A DNA stretch of 64,000 bases from Tetracentron sinense (taxonomy: Eukaryota; Streptophyta; Magnoliopsida; Trochodendrales; Trochodendraceae), in assembly GCA_015143295.1 (NCBI GenBank), contig CM026554.1:35229531-35293530 (forward strand). Reading direction: 5' to 3'. How positions within the stretch are numbered: position 1 is the first letter of the stretch; every line of letters begins with the position of its first letter. Shown here in pieces: positions 44,930 to 56,303 of the stretch. The notes beneath the pieces were generated by a model. The model had not been told where the DNA came from and ran no database searches. It worked only from the letters and a program-made list of their open reading frames with translations. The translations under genes and the position numbers were made by a program.

Positions 44930-45942
44930 TTTGAACTATAAGTACTACATTTTGAGCTTAGAAAAATAAATGACTACTTTTTTTTCTAAAATTGAGAGGC
45001 CAAAAGGAGTCCAAATATCAAATTTTACTTAATTCTAAGCTCAATATATAGTCGAATCAGTTTTGAAAAGTATGTAAAGCTTATGCACAAACCGAGGCAA
45101 ATCAACGATGAATCTTAGTCCAATGAGAAATTGGCCTGGTCAAATCCATTCTCACTAAAATTTAGTTTATAAAATAGATCTGAGGCTAATCTAATTGGAT
45201 TAACATCCTCAAACCTTAGCAAATAAAATGATAAGAATGGAGTAAAAAAAAACCTAAGTTGAAATAAACCATATATGTATCAAATAAAATGAAGAATGAG
45301 TTTTTTTAAATCTAAGGTTCCTATCCCGAAACACATTGGATAGATCTACTACTCTAACTAGAGGCTCACAACAAAGTAAAGAAAAATGGAGGAATATAAG
45401 AAAGAGAAGTACTAAAATTATGAAGTGAAAAACTAGAAGAAATTTTACCTGAGATGGATGAAATGTCTCTAAAAGGCATTCTTACTCTCGTCTTTCTTTT
45501 CCTTCTTAACTTGAGGATTTTCTAAGAAATATTGATTTGGGGAAGATGATAAATTCTTAAGAGAGAAATAAGTTATTTCTCTTAGAAATTTTTGTTGGTG
45601 AGTGAAATGGGCAGAGGAGATAGGAATTTATAGGAGGGGAAGGAAGGAGAAACCCTTTTTTTCCAATGTGGGACTAAACTAAATAGGGATTAAGTGTCGT
45701 CCTTAAAATTGTTTGAGACCAAAATCCTTAGAATTTCTGAAATTGATTAGGTGTGTTTTTTTCCCAAAGGAATGAGCCTTCTAAAAGAAATGCTAGACCA
45801 AAAAAGGGCGTGAGTGTTTATACCATAATGACAAGCACATTTTTGGCAGTGGTCATTTATAAAAGACCATTGGGACCATTGGTTCCCCTTGTAACAGACT
45901 GAGACTCTATGCCCATGGTTAGTTATGTCTCGTGACAATTTT
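44930..45942. other. No gene seen
   Basis: About 1 kb of AT-rich non-coding sequence between the TIR element and the copia element. Confidence 0.5.
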
Positions 45943-46597
45943 TTTTAGGAAAATATATAGTAAAGAAGAATCAGAATGATCAAAGGCCTTGAGGCACAAA
46001 AAAATCGTTATCTTTAAAGTGATATTTGCCCTCACTCGAATAGAGTTTGCTAATAAGTTTAAAGCAAATCACTTCCAGGATATGAAAAAGTCTAGAAATC
46101 GACTGATAGCAATTCTAGAGATTTCCTAGAAATTCTCACAGAAACTGGAACTAAACAAAATGGAAAAAATAGAAGAATTTGAAAACTGAAGTAGTTTTTG
46201 CAATGAAATCACTGCATAAAACATGTAGGGGTGCAAATCCAAAAGTTGACTTTTGGATTAATCATGTCTGTTTGCTAATTTCTGAAAGGTTGCATCATTC
46301 CAATTAATGACTTACAAATAACTGTTTTACAGTTATTTACAAATTTCAGAAATTCAAAAAATGAAGTTAGATTATCAAGTGTGTCTCACCCACACTAAGT
46401 ATATGACTTACAGCTACATGATCGTGATCAAATGCGCAATACACGCTCAACGAGAAGTTCCAAGTACCACCAACTAATAGCACCACCAAAGTAACCACTA
46501 AGCACCCTACAGCCCATTGACCATTGCTCATTGCCGGATAACACTTTCCTTCTTTAATATTACAAGCTACCAAAACAAACATTTACTTAACTTAACA
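45943..46597 (-). repeat. 3' LTR of the copia element
   Basis: About 655 bp, matching 53157-54440 apart from the insertion there. On the minus strand it starts TGTTAAG directly after the polypurine tract. Confidence 0.88.
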
Positions 46598-46610
46598 ATC
46601 CCCCATTAGG
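46598..46610 (-). other. Polypurine tract of the copia element
   Basis: On the minus strand CCTAATGGGGGAT, directly before the 3' LTR: the priming site for plus-strand DNA synthesis. Confidence 0.8.
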
Positions 46611-47378
46611 TTGTAATATTAAAGTATCTATCTGTCTATTCGATTAAACCTTCAATTAGTGTAAAATTTTCAAAATTCTAACAAAGTTCCTGGTGGCCTT
46701 AGCTTAAACCAGGTCTCCTATATCTAAGAACCAGAAATTACACACGACTTTATCCAGTTTCCTTGAGAATTTCATCATTTTTTAGCACTTTTATGACCTT
46801 GTTCTACATCCCGGTTTCTTGAACATTTACAAAAGTAAACCCAGACTTTTGCTAGAAGCGGACCACTTCTATATTCATATAGGTGAAGTTCTACTAAGTG
46901 CCACTGTTACTCAAGACATAATTATTTAATATGAACTTTATTAAGAGTATGATACTCATCCTCTTACTTCGTAACAGTCAGCACTGATTCTTATTTAGAT
47001 GAGACTTAAATTTCAGTGCTAATTCAGTAATACAGTAATTTGTTATTACCCATAATTAAATCATTTGTCAGATAAATCAAACATAAGGTTGGGTTACCAT
47101 TACTGGCTACTATTTTCAAAGACTTTTAACCCCATCCCGGATGTTGCCCTTACCAATTCTCTTGTTAATCCTTTGGTAAAAGGATCTGCCAAGTTATTAC
47201 TTGAGGTTACATATACAATGATTCTTATACCATCCAAAATTAATTGTCTCACATACTCATGTCTTAAGCTAATGTGTCTACACTTTCCATTGTATACATT
47301 ACTATATGCTCTAGAAATGATTGCTTGACTATCGCAGTGCAAACAAATGGCGGGCACTGGTTGTGGCCACAACTCTAT

Positions 47379-49417
47379 GGTGGTGTTTGGTTAGACTTCC
47401 TAGAGAAGAAAAATACTTCCTTAGGAGTTACTTTGTAGAAAGTAACTCCTTAAGAAGTCTAAGAAAGTTATTTGATAGATAAAAAGCGTTTGGTTTGCAC
47501 ATTTGAAAAATAACTTTTAAAAATCCAAAAGTCAAATTTGCCTTTGGTTTGCACTTACAAGAAGTAACTTTTAATTTTTTTTTACATATGGTATAAAATT
47601 GATATATGATTATTTCCATATATCAACTCTTGTAGAATTTGTGATGCCCATAGATAACAGAGAAGATAAAAACATGTTTTACACTTGTGCATGCAATAGT
47701 AGATAATATATAAATTACTTCACCCGGTATTCATGATTTAAAACATGTAACCATTTAAAAATCTAAAACATACAACATTGGCGTACCATTTTATATGAAA
47801 CATCACACAGTATCAAGAAATAACCATTCATATTTAAGTTACAATTTTCTTGATAAGTATCATCCAATCAATTGATTATTTCTAGCATTTTATGTAACCC
47901 ATCACCAAAATTTCATTACAAATACCCACTATAGAGTTGACAACTAACAAATAAGGAGTACACGTGATGCCTACTGACATCTCAATAGAGCTTATGTGGC
48001 ATTGCAGTTCCCACCCTCGAACACTAATTAATTGAGTTACTAACTATTCTATTTAGCAATGTTGGACGAAGAAAGATGGGAAATGACAATGTTGCATCTA
48101 ACCTTGGTTTTTAGAAGAAAAAAGTATCAACCTTAGATTGATTATGCTTAACCACAGTTAAATAAGGCTCCAAAAGCCGCCATGTGTCCCTTTTAATACC
48201 CACTAATAGTGATTACTATTCACTCACCCCTAGCGTTCATGCATTTAGCCTTGGATTTTAGGAAAAAAAATATACAAAAATATTATTATGTTTAACCACA
48301 ATTAAAGGGGGCTCTTACAACCCACACACCACATGTCCTTTTTAGCACCCACTAACTGTGGTTAAGATTTACTCATCCCTTGGGTTCATGCATCTAACCT
48401 TGGTTTTTAGGAAAAAAATAATATTAACCTTAGATTGGTTATGTTTAACCACAGTTAAAAGAGGCTCTACAAGCCGCCACATATCCTTTTAACACCCACT
48501 AATAGTGGTTAATATTCACTCACCCCCTAGGGTTCATGCATCTAACCTTGGATTTAGAAAAAAATATAAAATAATATTAACCTTAGGTTGATGATGCTTA
48601 ACCATAGTTAAAAGGGACTTTACAAGCCGCCATGTGTCCCTCTTAACACTCACTAACTATAGTTAAGATTCACTCACCCTTAGGATTCATCCATCTAACC
48701 TTGTTTTTTAGATTTAAAAAAAAAAAAAAAACCTTAGGTCGATTAAACTTAACCTCAACTAAAGAGGGATAAATGGGACACATGGTGACTTATAGAGGCA
48801 TGTGTTCCGTCCAACCCATTAAAAAGGTTTAAAAAGTCATTTCTTAAGAAATTAACATCTGTTAACTTGCTTTTGGATGGAAGGGTGGATTTGCAATAGT
48901 TTTAAAAGTTAGTGCGGGGCATAATACAAAATCACAAAACACAAAGGGGTGGATTTACAAATAGCTGAAACCATAGGCGGTTTTAAAAAAAAAACCCAAA
49001 GAAGATAAACGTGGGATGACGAATGATGAAATGGTGAAGGAAGAGATGAGATCAATTGATTGGGAGGAATGCTAGACCTACTTCATTCTAGATGAGAGAG
49101 TGCTTCAATCATTGCAATTTGGACAAGTGATTATGGAGGGTGAGAGTAGGGCTAGCAATCCCATTGATATGATTTTTTGAGAACGAAACGTTCATACATT
49201 CGTTCCGTCAACTTCCCGCCAAAGTTGATATATGGACTTCCTGCAAAAGCGACCTCAACCAGCTTTGTGGGGAAATTGATATTTCGACTTTCACTAGTTT
49301 TTATTTTTTCGGGAAGTTAAAACCAACATAGTAAACCAAACACTTAAGTGGTCAACTTTTGACTTCCCAGAACTAGAAGTCCCTAAAAGTTACTAGGAAG
49401 TCTATCCAAACGCCACC
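47379..49417. mobile_element. TIR element of 2,039 bp inserted in the copia RNase H region (PIF/Harbinger-like)
   Basis: Terminal inverted repeats of 25 bp, GGTGGTGTTTGGTTAGACTT.. and the inverse of GGTGGCGTTTGGATAGACTT... TAT flanks both sides (47376-47378, 49418-49420). The GGnGnTGTTTGG-type end resembles PIF/Harbinger elements, although TAT is not their usual TTA/TAA target. Interior: no transposase recognised; contains an array of the CCCTTAGGGTT module (48080-48790). It is younger than the copia element it interrupts. Confidence 0.8.
48080..48790. repeat. Array of the CCCTTAGGGTT module, about 4-5 direct units of about 150 bp
   Basis: Each unit holds CATGTGTCC(C), AACACCCACTAA, GTGGTTAAGATTCACTCACC, CTTAGGGTTCATGCATCTAA, CCTTGG.TTTTAG, an A-rich run, CCTTAGATTGATTATG and TTAACCACAGTTAA-like sequence. 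CATGTGTCC-type marks fall near 48180, 48320, 48477 and 48629, and its inverse-like GACACATGG near 48778. Confidence 0.85.
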
Positions 49418-52400
49418 TATATCTAACATGTTTCTAAGCCATTTTGCTCTTTGCCTGTAGTTGCAAGTGCTATAAATTCAGATTTCATTGTAGAATGTGA
49501 AATGCACGTCTGTTTCTTGGAAGCCTAAGAAATTGCTCATCCACCAAATGTAAAAACCCAGCCTGAAGTGGACTTATTATCACTTGCACTAGTAATCCAA
49601 CTAGCATCGCAGTATCCTTCTAGTACTACTGGGAAACCACTATAGAATAGTCTCAATCCTATAGTTTTCTTCAAATATCCAAGTACTCTTCCAATTGCTT
49701 TCCAGTGATCTATACTTGGATTACTAGTGTACCTAGAAAGTTTGCATACTGCAAATGCAACTTTTGGCCTTGTATAGTGCATAGCGTACATCATGCTGCC
49801 AATTGCACTAGCATATTCAAGCTGTGCAATTGCTCTACCAGAATTTTCACTTAGATTCACACTAGAATCATAAGGATTATTTGCTTCTTTGATTCCTAGA
49901 TGTTTAAATCTATGAACCACCTTTTCAATATAATGCGGCTGACACAAAACATAACCCACATCTTATTTCTTTACTTTAATTCCTAAGATAGTATCAACTT
50001 CTTTCAAATCTTTTATTTAAAATTTTTAAGTTAGATACTTCTTAGTTTCCATTATTCCGTTCATATTGGTACCAAAAATTAGTAAGTCATCAACATATAA
50101 ACATATAATAACACCATATTCCCTAGTAAATTTGGAATAAATACATTTGTCAGCACTATTATGTTTAAAGTCATTTGATAAGATCACATAATCAAATTTC
50201 TTGTGCCACTGATTAGTGCTTGTTTTTAATCCATACAGAGACTTAACTAATATGTAGAATTTCTTTTCATTTCCAGGTAGAACAAACCCTTCTGGTTGTT
50301 CCATGTAAACTTCCTCATTGAGATCACCATTCAAAAATGATGTTTTTACATCCATTTGATGAACAAATAATTTATAAATAGATGTAAGGGCTATCAAAAC
50401 TTATATGGATGTAATTCTTGCTATTGGAGCATAAGTATCAAAGAATCTATGCCCTCCTTTTGTGGAAAACCTTTGGCAACCAACCTAGCCTTGAAGGTTT
50501 GAATTGACCCATCAATGCTATACTTTCTTCTAAATACCCCTTTACAACCAATAGGCTTAGATCCTGGAAGTAAATTAACTAAAACCAAAGTATTGTTTGG
50601 TAAGATCGAATCCATTTCATCATTTATAGCCTATTTCCAAAATGTTGCATCTCTTGAAGCCATTGCTTCAGTAAATGTTTTTGGAGCATCTTTTAAGTTC
50701 AATAGGATGAGTATTTTATTAAGAACAGTATCTCTACTTCCTTCTACAAGGAAGACTATAGCTTGAGAGGATATAAACCAGGACCCAAATTCTTTTCTTT
50801 TTTAACTCTTTACTTTTCCTAGCATCAGGTTGAACATCTAATGTATTTCTCTTAGTCATAAGAGACATGCTAGGATTAGTACTAAAGTTTGGTATTTCTG
50901 TCGATTCCACATAAATACTTGAATCATGACTAAATTTATTTTCAAAAAATTCAACCTCCCTTGATTCAACTATGACATTAGAGTTCAAATATAATAATCT
51001 ATATGCTTTGGATTTCTCTTCATAACCTACAAATACACCTTTTAAAGCTTTTGGTCCTAATTTTTTTCTCTTTGGATCAGGGACTCTATAAAAGGCTATA
51101 TATCCCCATGCTCTAAGATATTCTAATTTCGGTTTTCTACCTTTCCAAAGTTCATATGGAGATATTTTTGTCTTTTTAGAGGTTATTCTAGTATGTATAT
51201 GATAAGAAGAAAGTAATGTCTCTTCCCATAAATTAAAAGGTAACTTAGCATTTGTAAGCATGACATTTAACATTTCAACAAGTATCCTATTTTTTCTTTT
51301 AGCCAAACCATTTTGTTGAGGTGTATGAGGTGCATATTGCTGATGTACAATTCCATGTTCTTCACAGAAATTGGAGAATTCTCTTGGAAAATATTCTCCA
51401 CCTCTATCACTTCAAAGAACCTTGATTTGCTTTCCTTTTTGATTTTCAACTTCTGATTTAAAACTTTTAAGCATATCGAATGCCTCATCTTATTTCTAAT
51501 TAAATACACATGGGTGTATTTAGAGAAATTATCAACGAAGGTTATTAAATACCTTCTGCCTCCTCTAGTTAAAACACCATTTAGTTCACAAATATCAGAG
51601 TGAATTAAATCTAAAATTTCAGAATTTCTATTAGCAGCCTTAGGAAAAGGTTTCTTAGTCATTTTGGCTTGGATACAGACTTCACATTTATCACTATCAT
51701 CATGCATGTGTTCAAGAAATCAAACCATGCTTTGACATATATTTCAAAGATTTATAATTTAAATGTACTAAACGAGCATGCCATATAGAAAGAGATTCAA
51801 CGACATAAGCATAATGCAATTTTTTTTCATTAATACTAAGTTTGAACATTCCATTACTTGAATTCCCTTTCCAAAAAAAAAAAAACCAATTCTTAGGCAA
51901 AATCAAGTTAAAAACTTCTAAAACAGACTTTATGCCATTTTTACATGACAAATTTGCTGAGGTCAAATTATTTCTAACTTCTGGAACATGATATACATTC
52001 AACAATGTTAATTTCTTTCCAGAAGTAAATTGAAGGTCAATACTTCCTTTTCCCAAAACTTTTCTAGTGTTGTTGTTTCCCATAAGAATTTCTTCACCAT
52101 CTATTGCTTCTTTATAATTTTTGAACTGGTCTTTATTGTTGCACACATACACAGTAGCACCAGAATTTAACACCAGTCTGAAGTTTTCACTGAAGTTGCC
52201 ATATGCAGTTCAGTAATCATTCCAATCTACATTTCAGAAACAATGGCGACAAGTTCTTGGACATCATTTTCCACCAAATTTGTTGTATTTGAGTTGCTGT
52301 CATTCTAATTTTTCAAGAACTTGCACTCACAAATATAGTGGCCCTTTTTTCCACACTTAAAACAGGATCCACTTTTCTTGCTCTTGAATTAGCGGTGGCA

Positions 52401-53156
52401 TTCTTTTTGAAAGTATTTCCTTCTTTTTTTACTTTCAACCCTTTTGAGTCTTTTTTGATCTATTGTGATCCACATAATTAACATTAGAATTTGGTGAAAA
52501 CCCATCACGAATTCGATTCTCTTCTTCTTCAATTCGTATGTGTTTCTCAATTTTTTCTAATGTAAGTTCTTCTGTCATATGTAAAAGCTTTTCATGTAAT
52601 CATTCCAATTTAGTAGGAGTTTTGCAATGATTGCTCCCCCTTGGATAGATTCAGGAACCTTGACATTAAGATCACGAAGCTTACTGACCAAGACTTGAAG
52701 ATTATGAACTTGGTCCATAATTGAAACGTTATCAAACATCTTAAATTCAAAATATTTTAAAGTCGGAAACTTATCTATTCCAAGTTTTTCTGTCTTGTAT
52801 TTGATTTCCAGAGCATTCCATATCTCTCTTGTTGACTTGATTGGAGTGAAAAGATCATAGAGAGGATCAGAAAGTGTGTTCAAAATGTGGCCCCTGCATA
52901 CAAGTTCATCTTCCCCTCGTTTCTTTTTGTGTGCCTTGGTTTGATTAATATAATTATAACTTGGTTCAGGGAATGGTTGCAAATTTGGGTCCTGATCGGA
53001 CATAAGAAATCTTTAGTGCAGTAAGAAGGAAACTCATCTTGTCCTGCCAACGGGTAAAATTTGTTCTGTCAAATCTGTCCAACTTAACGAAGTCTTGATT
53101 CATGACTTTGAAGGTTGAGTTTGATCCTCCTTCCATTGCAACTATCACTTTAAAAT

Positions 53157-54440
53157 TGTTAGGAAAATATATAATAAAGAAGAAGAATCAGAATGATCAA
53201 AGGCCTTGAGGCACGAAAAAATCGTTATTTTTAAAGTGATATTTGCCCCCACTCGAATAGAGTTTGCTAATAGGTTTAAAGCAAATCACTTCTAGGATAC
53301 AACAAAGCCTAGAAATCCACAGATAGCAATTCTAGAGTTCATAGAAATTCTCACAGAAACTGGAATTAAACAGAAAATGGAAAGATAGAAGAATTCGAAA
53401 ACTGAAGTAGTTTTGCAATGAAATCATTGCTATTTATAAAACTTGTAGGGATGCAAATCCAAAATTTGTGACTTTTGGATTAATCATGTCTGTATGCTAA
53501 TTTTTAAAAGGTCGCATCATTTCAATTAATGACTATTACAAATAACTGGTTTTACAGTTATTTAGAAAATTTCAGAAATTCAAAAAATTTAGATTATCAA
53601 GTGTATCTCACCCACACTAAGCAACAACATGACCGTAATCAAACATGCAATACATGTGTGTGTGAATTTTTTGGAACATCCACGCGTCAGCTGCTCTGGT
53701 TTCTGGTTTACTGGTAGAAGGATGAAGGCGGAGGGTGTGCACCCTGTAATACACTCCGATGCCAAAGTTAGAATAGGTAGAAGATGATGTATAGTAAAGG
53801 TTGAAACAGTAGTAATCTTAGTAAAATTTCTTGATAGAGTTTGCGATCCTTAAGCACTGAAACTCTTAGAGTATATATAGGTTTTATTCTGTATGCCCAT
53901 AGATGCCCATAGATGGTCATGTATGACCATGCCACTTGCTTTATGATCATTACCAAATATGTCAGACAAATCTTGGGTCTTACGCATCACACGTGTGAGC
54001 CTACTATTTGTAAGGTCGGTTTGGGGTCAAAGATAGGCTAAGGTGACTAGCATTAAATGTTAAGACAATGCTTTTCACCTAACAAACAGAGTAAAAGGAT
54101 CGCCTCCCTGATTATTTCGTCTTGTAAGTAGGTTTCGTTGTTGACTTAAGATCGGGTCCGTTGTGAATGTGAACTCGGATAGAATAACCGTTGTCCTGAA
54201 GACAACGGATCCATTCTCAATTTGAATACGTGTCTTCCATCTGTTGACATAACAACGGAGATTAGCTCGTCGTCCAACACTTGATCATTTTAAGAATTTT
54301 ATCCATTACAACATGCTTAGCGAGAAGTGCAAAGTACTGCTAACTAATAGCCCCACCAAAGCACCACTAAGCGTCCTACAACGGATAACACTTTTCTCCT
54401 TTAATATTGCAAACTACCAAAACCAAGCATTTACTTAACA
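53157..54440 (-). repeat. 5' LTR of the copia element, enlarged by a nested solo LTR
   Basis: On the minus strand it runs from TGTTAAG at 54440 to CCTAACA at 53157. It corresponds to 45943-46597, with the extra block 53657-54310 inside. Confidence 0.85.
53657..54310 (-). mobile_element. Solo LTR, 654 bp, nested in the copia 5' LTR, 5-bp TSD
   Basis: ACATG flanks both sides (53652-53656 and 54311-54315). The element has TG..CA ends. On the minus strand a TATA-like CCTATATATACTC (near 53880) and TTGGCATCGGAGTG near the downstream end (53770) give it the look of a Ty3/gypsy-type LTR. Outside it the copia LTR sequence continues without loss. It is the product of LTR-LTR recombination of a later insertion. 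Confidence 0.85.
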
Positions 54441-54483
54441 TTTTTTAAGGGTTTTATATCTATTATTTATAAGATAAAGCTTT

Positions 54484-54614
54484 TGAGGCCTCCTTAGGGT
54501 CGACACCACCGAGACCATGCTCTAAGAGCATGAGATTTCAGGTGGGGCCTACCTTTTGAAATGGGCCCCACCTGAAATCCAATGCTTGGTGGTCTCGGCC
54601 CTAATGGAGTCTCA
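54484..54614. mobile_element. Foldback MITE, 131 bp
   Basis: TGAGGCCTCCTTAGGGTCG and the inverse of TGAGACTCCATTAGGGCCG form the ends. The arms continue CACCACCGAGACCATGC and ATTTCAGGTGGGGCC, paired with their inverses around a short centre. Non-coding. Confidence 0.75.
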
Positions 54615-54672
54615 GTAGCAAAGTTCTTATTTATATTATAAAAAACCGGACGAAAAATTGCTTGAAATGAGT

Positions 54673-54975
54673 GTCGTTTATATATAGGATAAACGACATA
54701 CTCAAAATAGACAAAACTTGGTTTCTCGGTTTGGAAAAAGATTACCTCTGGTGGCTGCCCAAGCTGGGCTCTCGGGCATCCACAAACTAGTGGGCAGGTG
54801 ATGTTTTAAAGGGGAAAGATATCAAATGGGGAGGAGTCAAAATCATGGGGAGAAAATGAAATGACTTCTCCCCTAAATTATCATCAGGTGCCCAATGTTT
54901 TGTGGATGCCCGAGCACCCAGCTCGGGCAGCCACCAGAGGTAATCTTTTTCCTTCTCGTTTATATTATAAACGAC
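54673..54975. repeat. TCGTTTATATnATAAACGA palindromes around a MITE
   Basis: A palindrome of the form TCGTTTATAT..ATAAACGA lies at 54673-54697 and again at 54956-54975, on either side of the MITE 54733-54952. A third copy lies at 44080-44100. Confidence 0.7.
54733..54952. mobile_element. MITE with 54-bp terminal inverted repeats, 220 bp
   Basis: GGAAAAAGATTACCTCTGG, TGGCTGCCCAAGCTGGG and CTCGGGCATCCACAAA on the left (54733-54786) return in inverse at 54899-54952 with a few differences. The middle is about 112 bp, non-coding. The superfamily is unclear because the flanks are themselves palindromic. Confidence 0.8.
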
Positions 54976-54979
54976 CCAT

Positions 54980-56303
54980 GTAGGTTTATATAAAAATAAA
55001 TAAGTAAAATTTCTTGAAAATATTTTTCACAATTTTTAAAGAATATTTTTCCTGACATAAAGTAATATTAGAAAATCATTCACAATTTTATTTTTTTGTT
55101 GGGGTGAATCATTTACAATAAAAAAAAAAAAACTCATTTTCCAACATATGACAAATACAAAAATTAAATTTTCTTTGAGAAATAATTCAATGCTCCTATT
55201 TTCCCTCCAAACACAGCCGTTGGGAAACATTATGAAAATAAAAACTTCCACCGTAATAATTTTCTTCATTTTTAGAAAAATTTTTTCTAAACTGTAAAGT
55301 AGTAGTGGAGAATTATTTATAGCAAAAGACTCATTCTCTAGTATGCCAACACAACATGTAATCTTTTTGGAATAAAATACTTTCATGCACCAATTTTTCC
55401 TCTAAACAAACGCAGCCTAGGAAAAGTTTTTCTTTGATGCGTGTACGCATGATGCTGCTAATCTGGACCGTCCATTGCCGATGTCTAGATGGCCCTGGAC
55501 AACCCTTACACCATTCCACGTATTGGACTAATTCTTTATGGAGGAGTTCTTGAAATTCGAAATTTTTTGTAATTTTTTTTTTTAAATCCGAGTTTTTTTT
55601 GTCACGTAGCAAAATGCTATTGGTGTTAAATTTGCCACCTGGGTAAAGCGTGATGTAGCAAACAAGTGGACCTCTTTTGAGACAGCCACTTCATCCACCA
55701 TCTGTAAGAAATCAATGGGGCTGAAACAAGTGAGTAGACAAACCCCAATTCAAGTTTCTGTGGGTCTTCTAATATTAACTTCAATTACAAGCATTTCATG
55801 AGTACGTCAATTTTCGAATCACGACCAAACTATAGGGCATGGCTATGTCCAATAAGGGGGCATAATGGGGACGAAAGATCACCTTCCATCTTGGTTAGAT
55901 AACGGATCTAACAAGAAATACTTGAATATGGGCAACAACCATTTGGTTACCTGGCCCTTTTTTTGAATTTCTTTAGAAGTAGGAAAGATAGTGATAGGAA
56001 GTTGAACACTACCGTTTAAAGGGTTATTAAAATAGTGAGTGTGTTAGAGTCATGAGAGATTTCTTTAACATTTTGGAGAGTGTGCTGGTTATGTCTGAGA
56101 GGGAGGTTTAATCAGAAAGTTTGGTGCATGAGAGCATGCAAAACCCTAAGCAAGCTGGTGATGTTGCATCTGAAAGAAAACCCAAGAGTGACCAATCTCC
56201 AAGCACCTCCCCGTACTGTTTATATGTAGTTCAGTCCATTAAGTGTTCATCTCATCAGTTCAAGAAAAAGAAAAAAAAGTTTAATTTATTCCATCAGATC
56301 AGA
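54980..56303. other. Upstream region of the TPX2-like gene
   Basis: AT-rich sequence without a recognisable repeat or gene up to the TPX2-like start. The reading frame of the first exon stays open upstream to an ATG at 56121, so an alternative longer N-terminus cannot be excluded. No TATA box was fixed. Confidence 0.4.

Larger units (their letters stand above)
45943..54440 (-). mobile_element. Ty1/copia retrotransposon, minus strand, broken, with nested insertions
   Basis: A full-span copia fossil. The 5' LTR is on the right (53157-54440, enlarged by a solo LTR) and the 3' LTR on the left (45943-46597). Interior parts in copia order, right to left, are: gag (about 53.1-52.2 kb, with a CCHC knuckle), protease (near 52.2 kb), integrase (about 51.9-50.9 kb), reverse transcriptase (about 50.6-49.9 kb, with [11 protein letters not shown]) and RNase H (about 49.8-47.1 kb, split by a DNA element). 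A polypurine tract (AATGGGGGAT, minus strand) abuts the 3' LTR at 46598. The polyprotein is broken in several places and cannot be functional. The LTRs differ at roughly one position in ten to fifteen by eye, suggesting an age of some million years. Confidence 0.92.

Noticed and set aside
48080-48790. Regularly spaced repeats resembling a CRISPR array
   Set aside because: Whole units of about 150 bp repeat, including the would-be spacers; this is eukaryotic DNA without cas genes.
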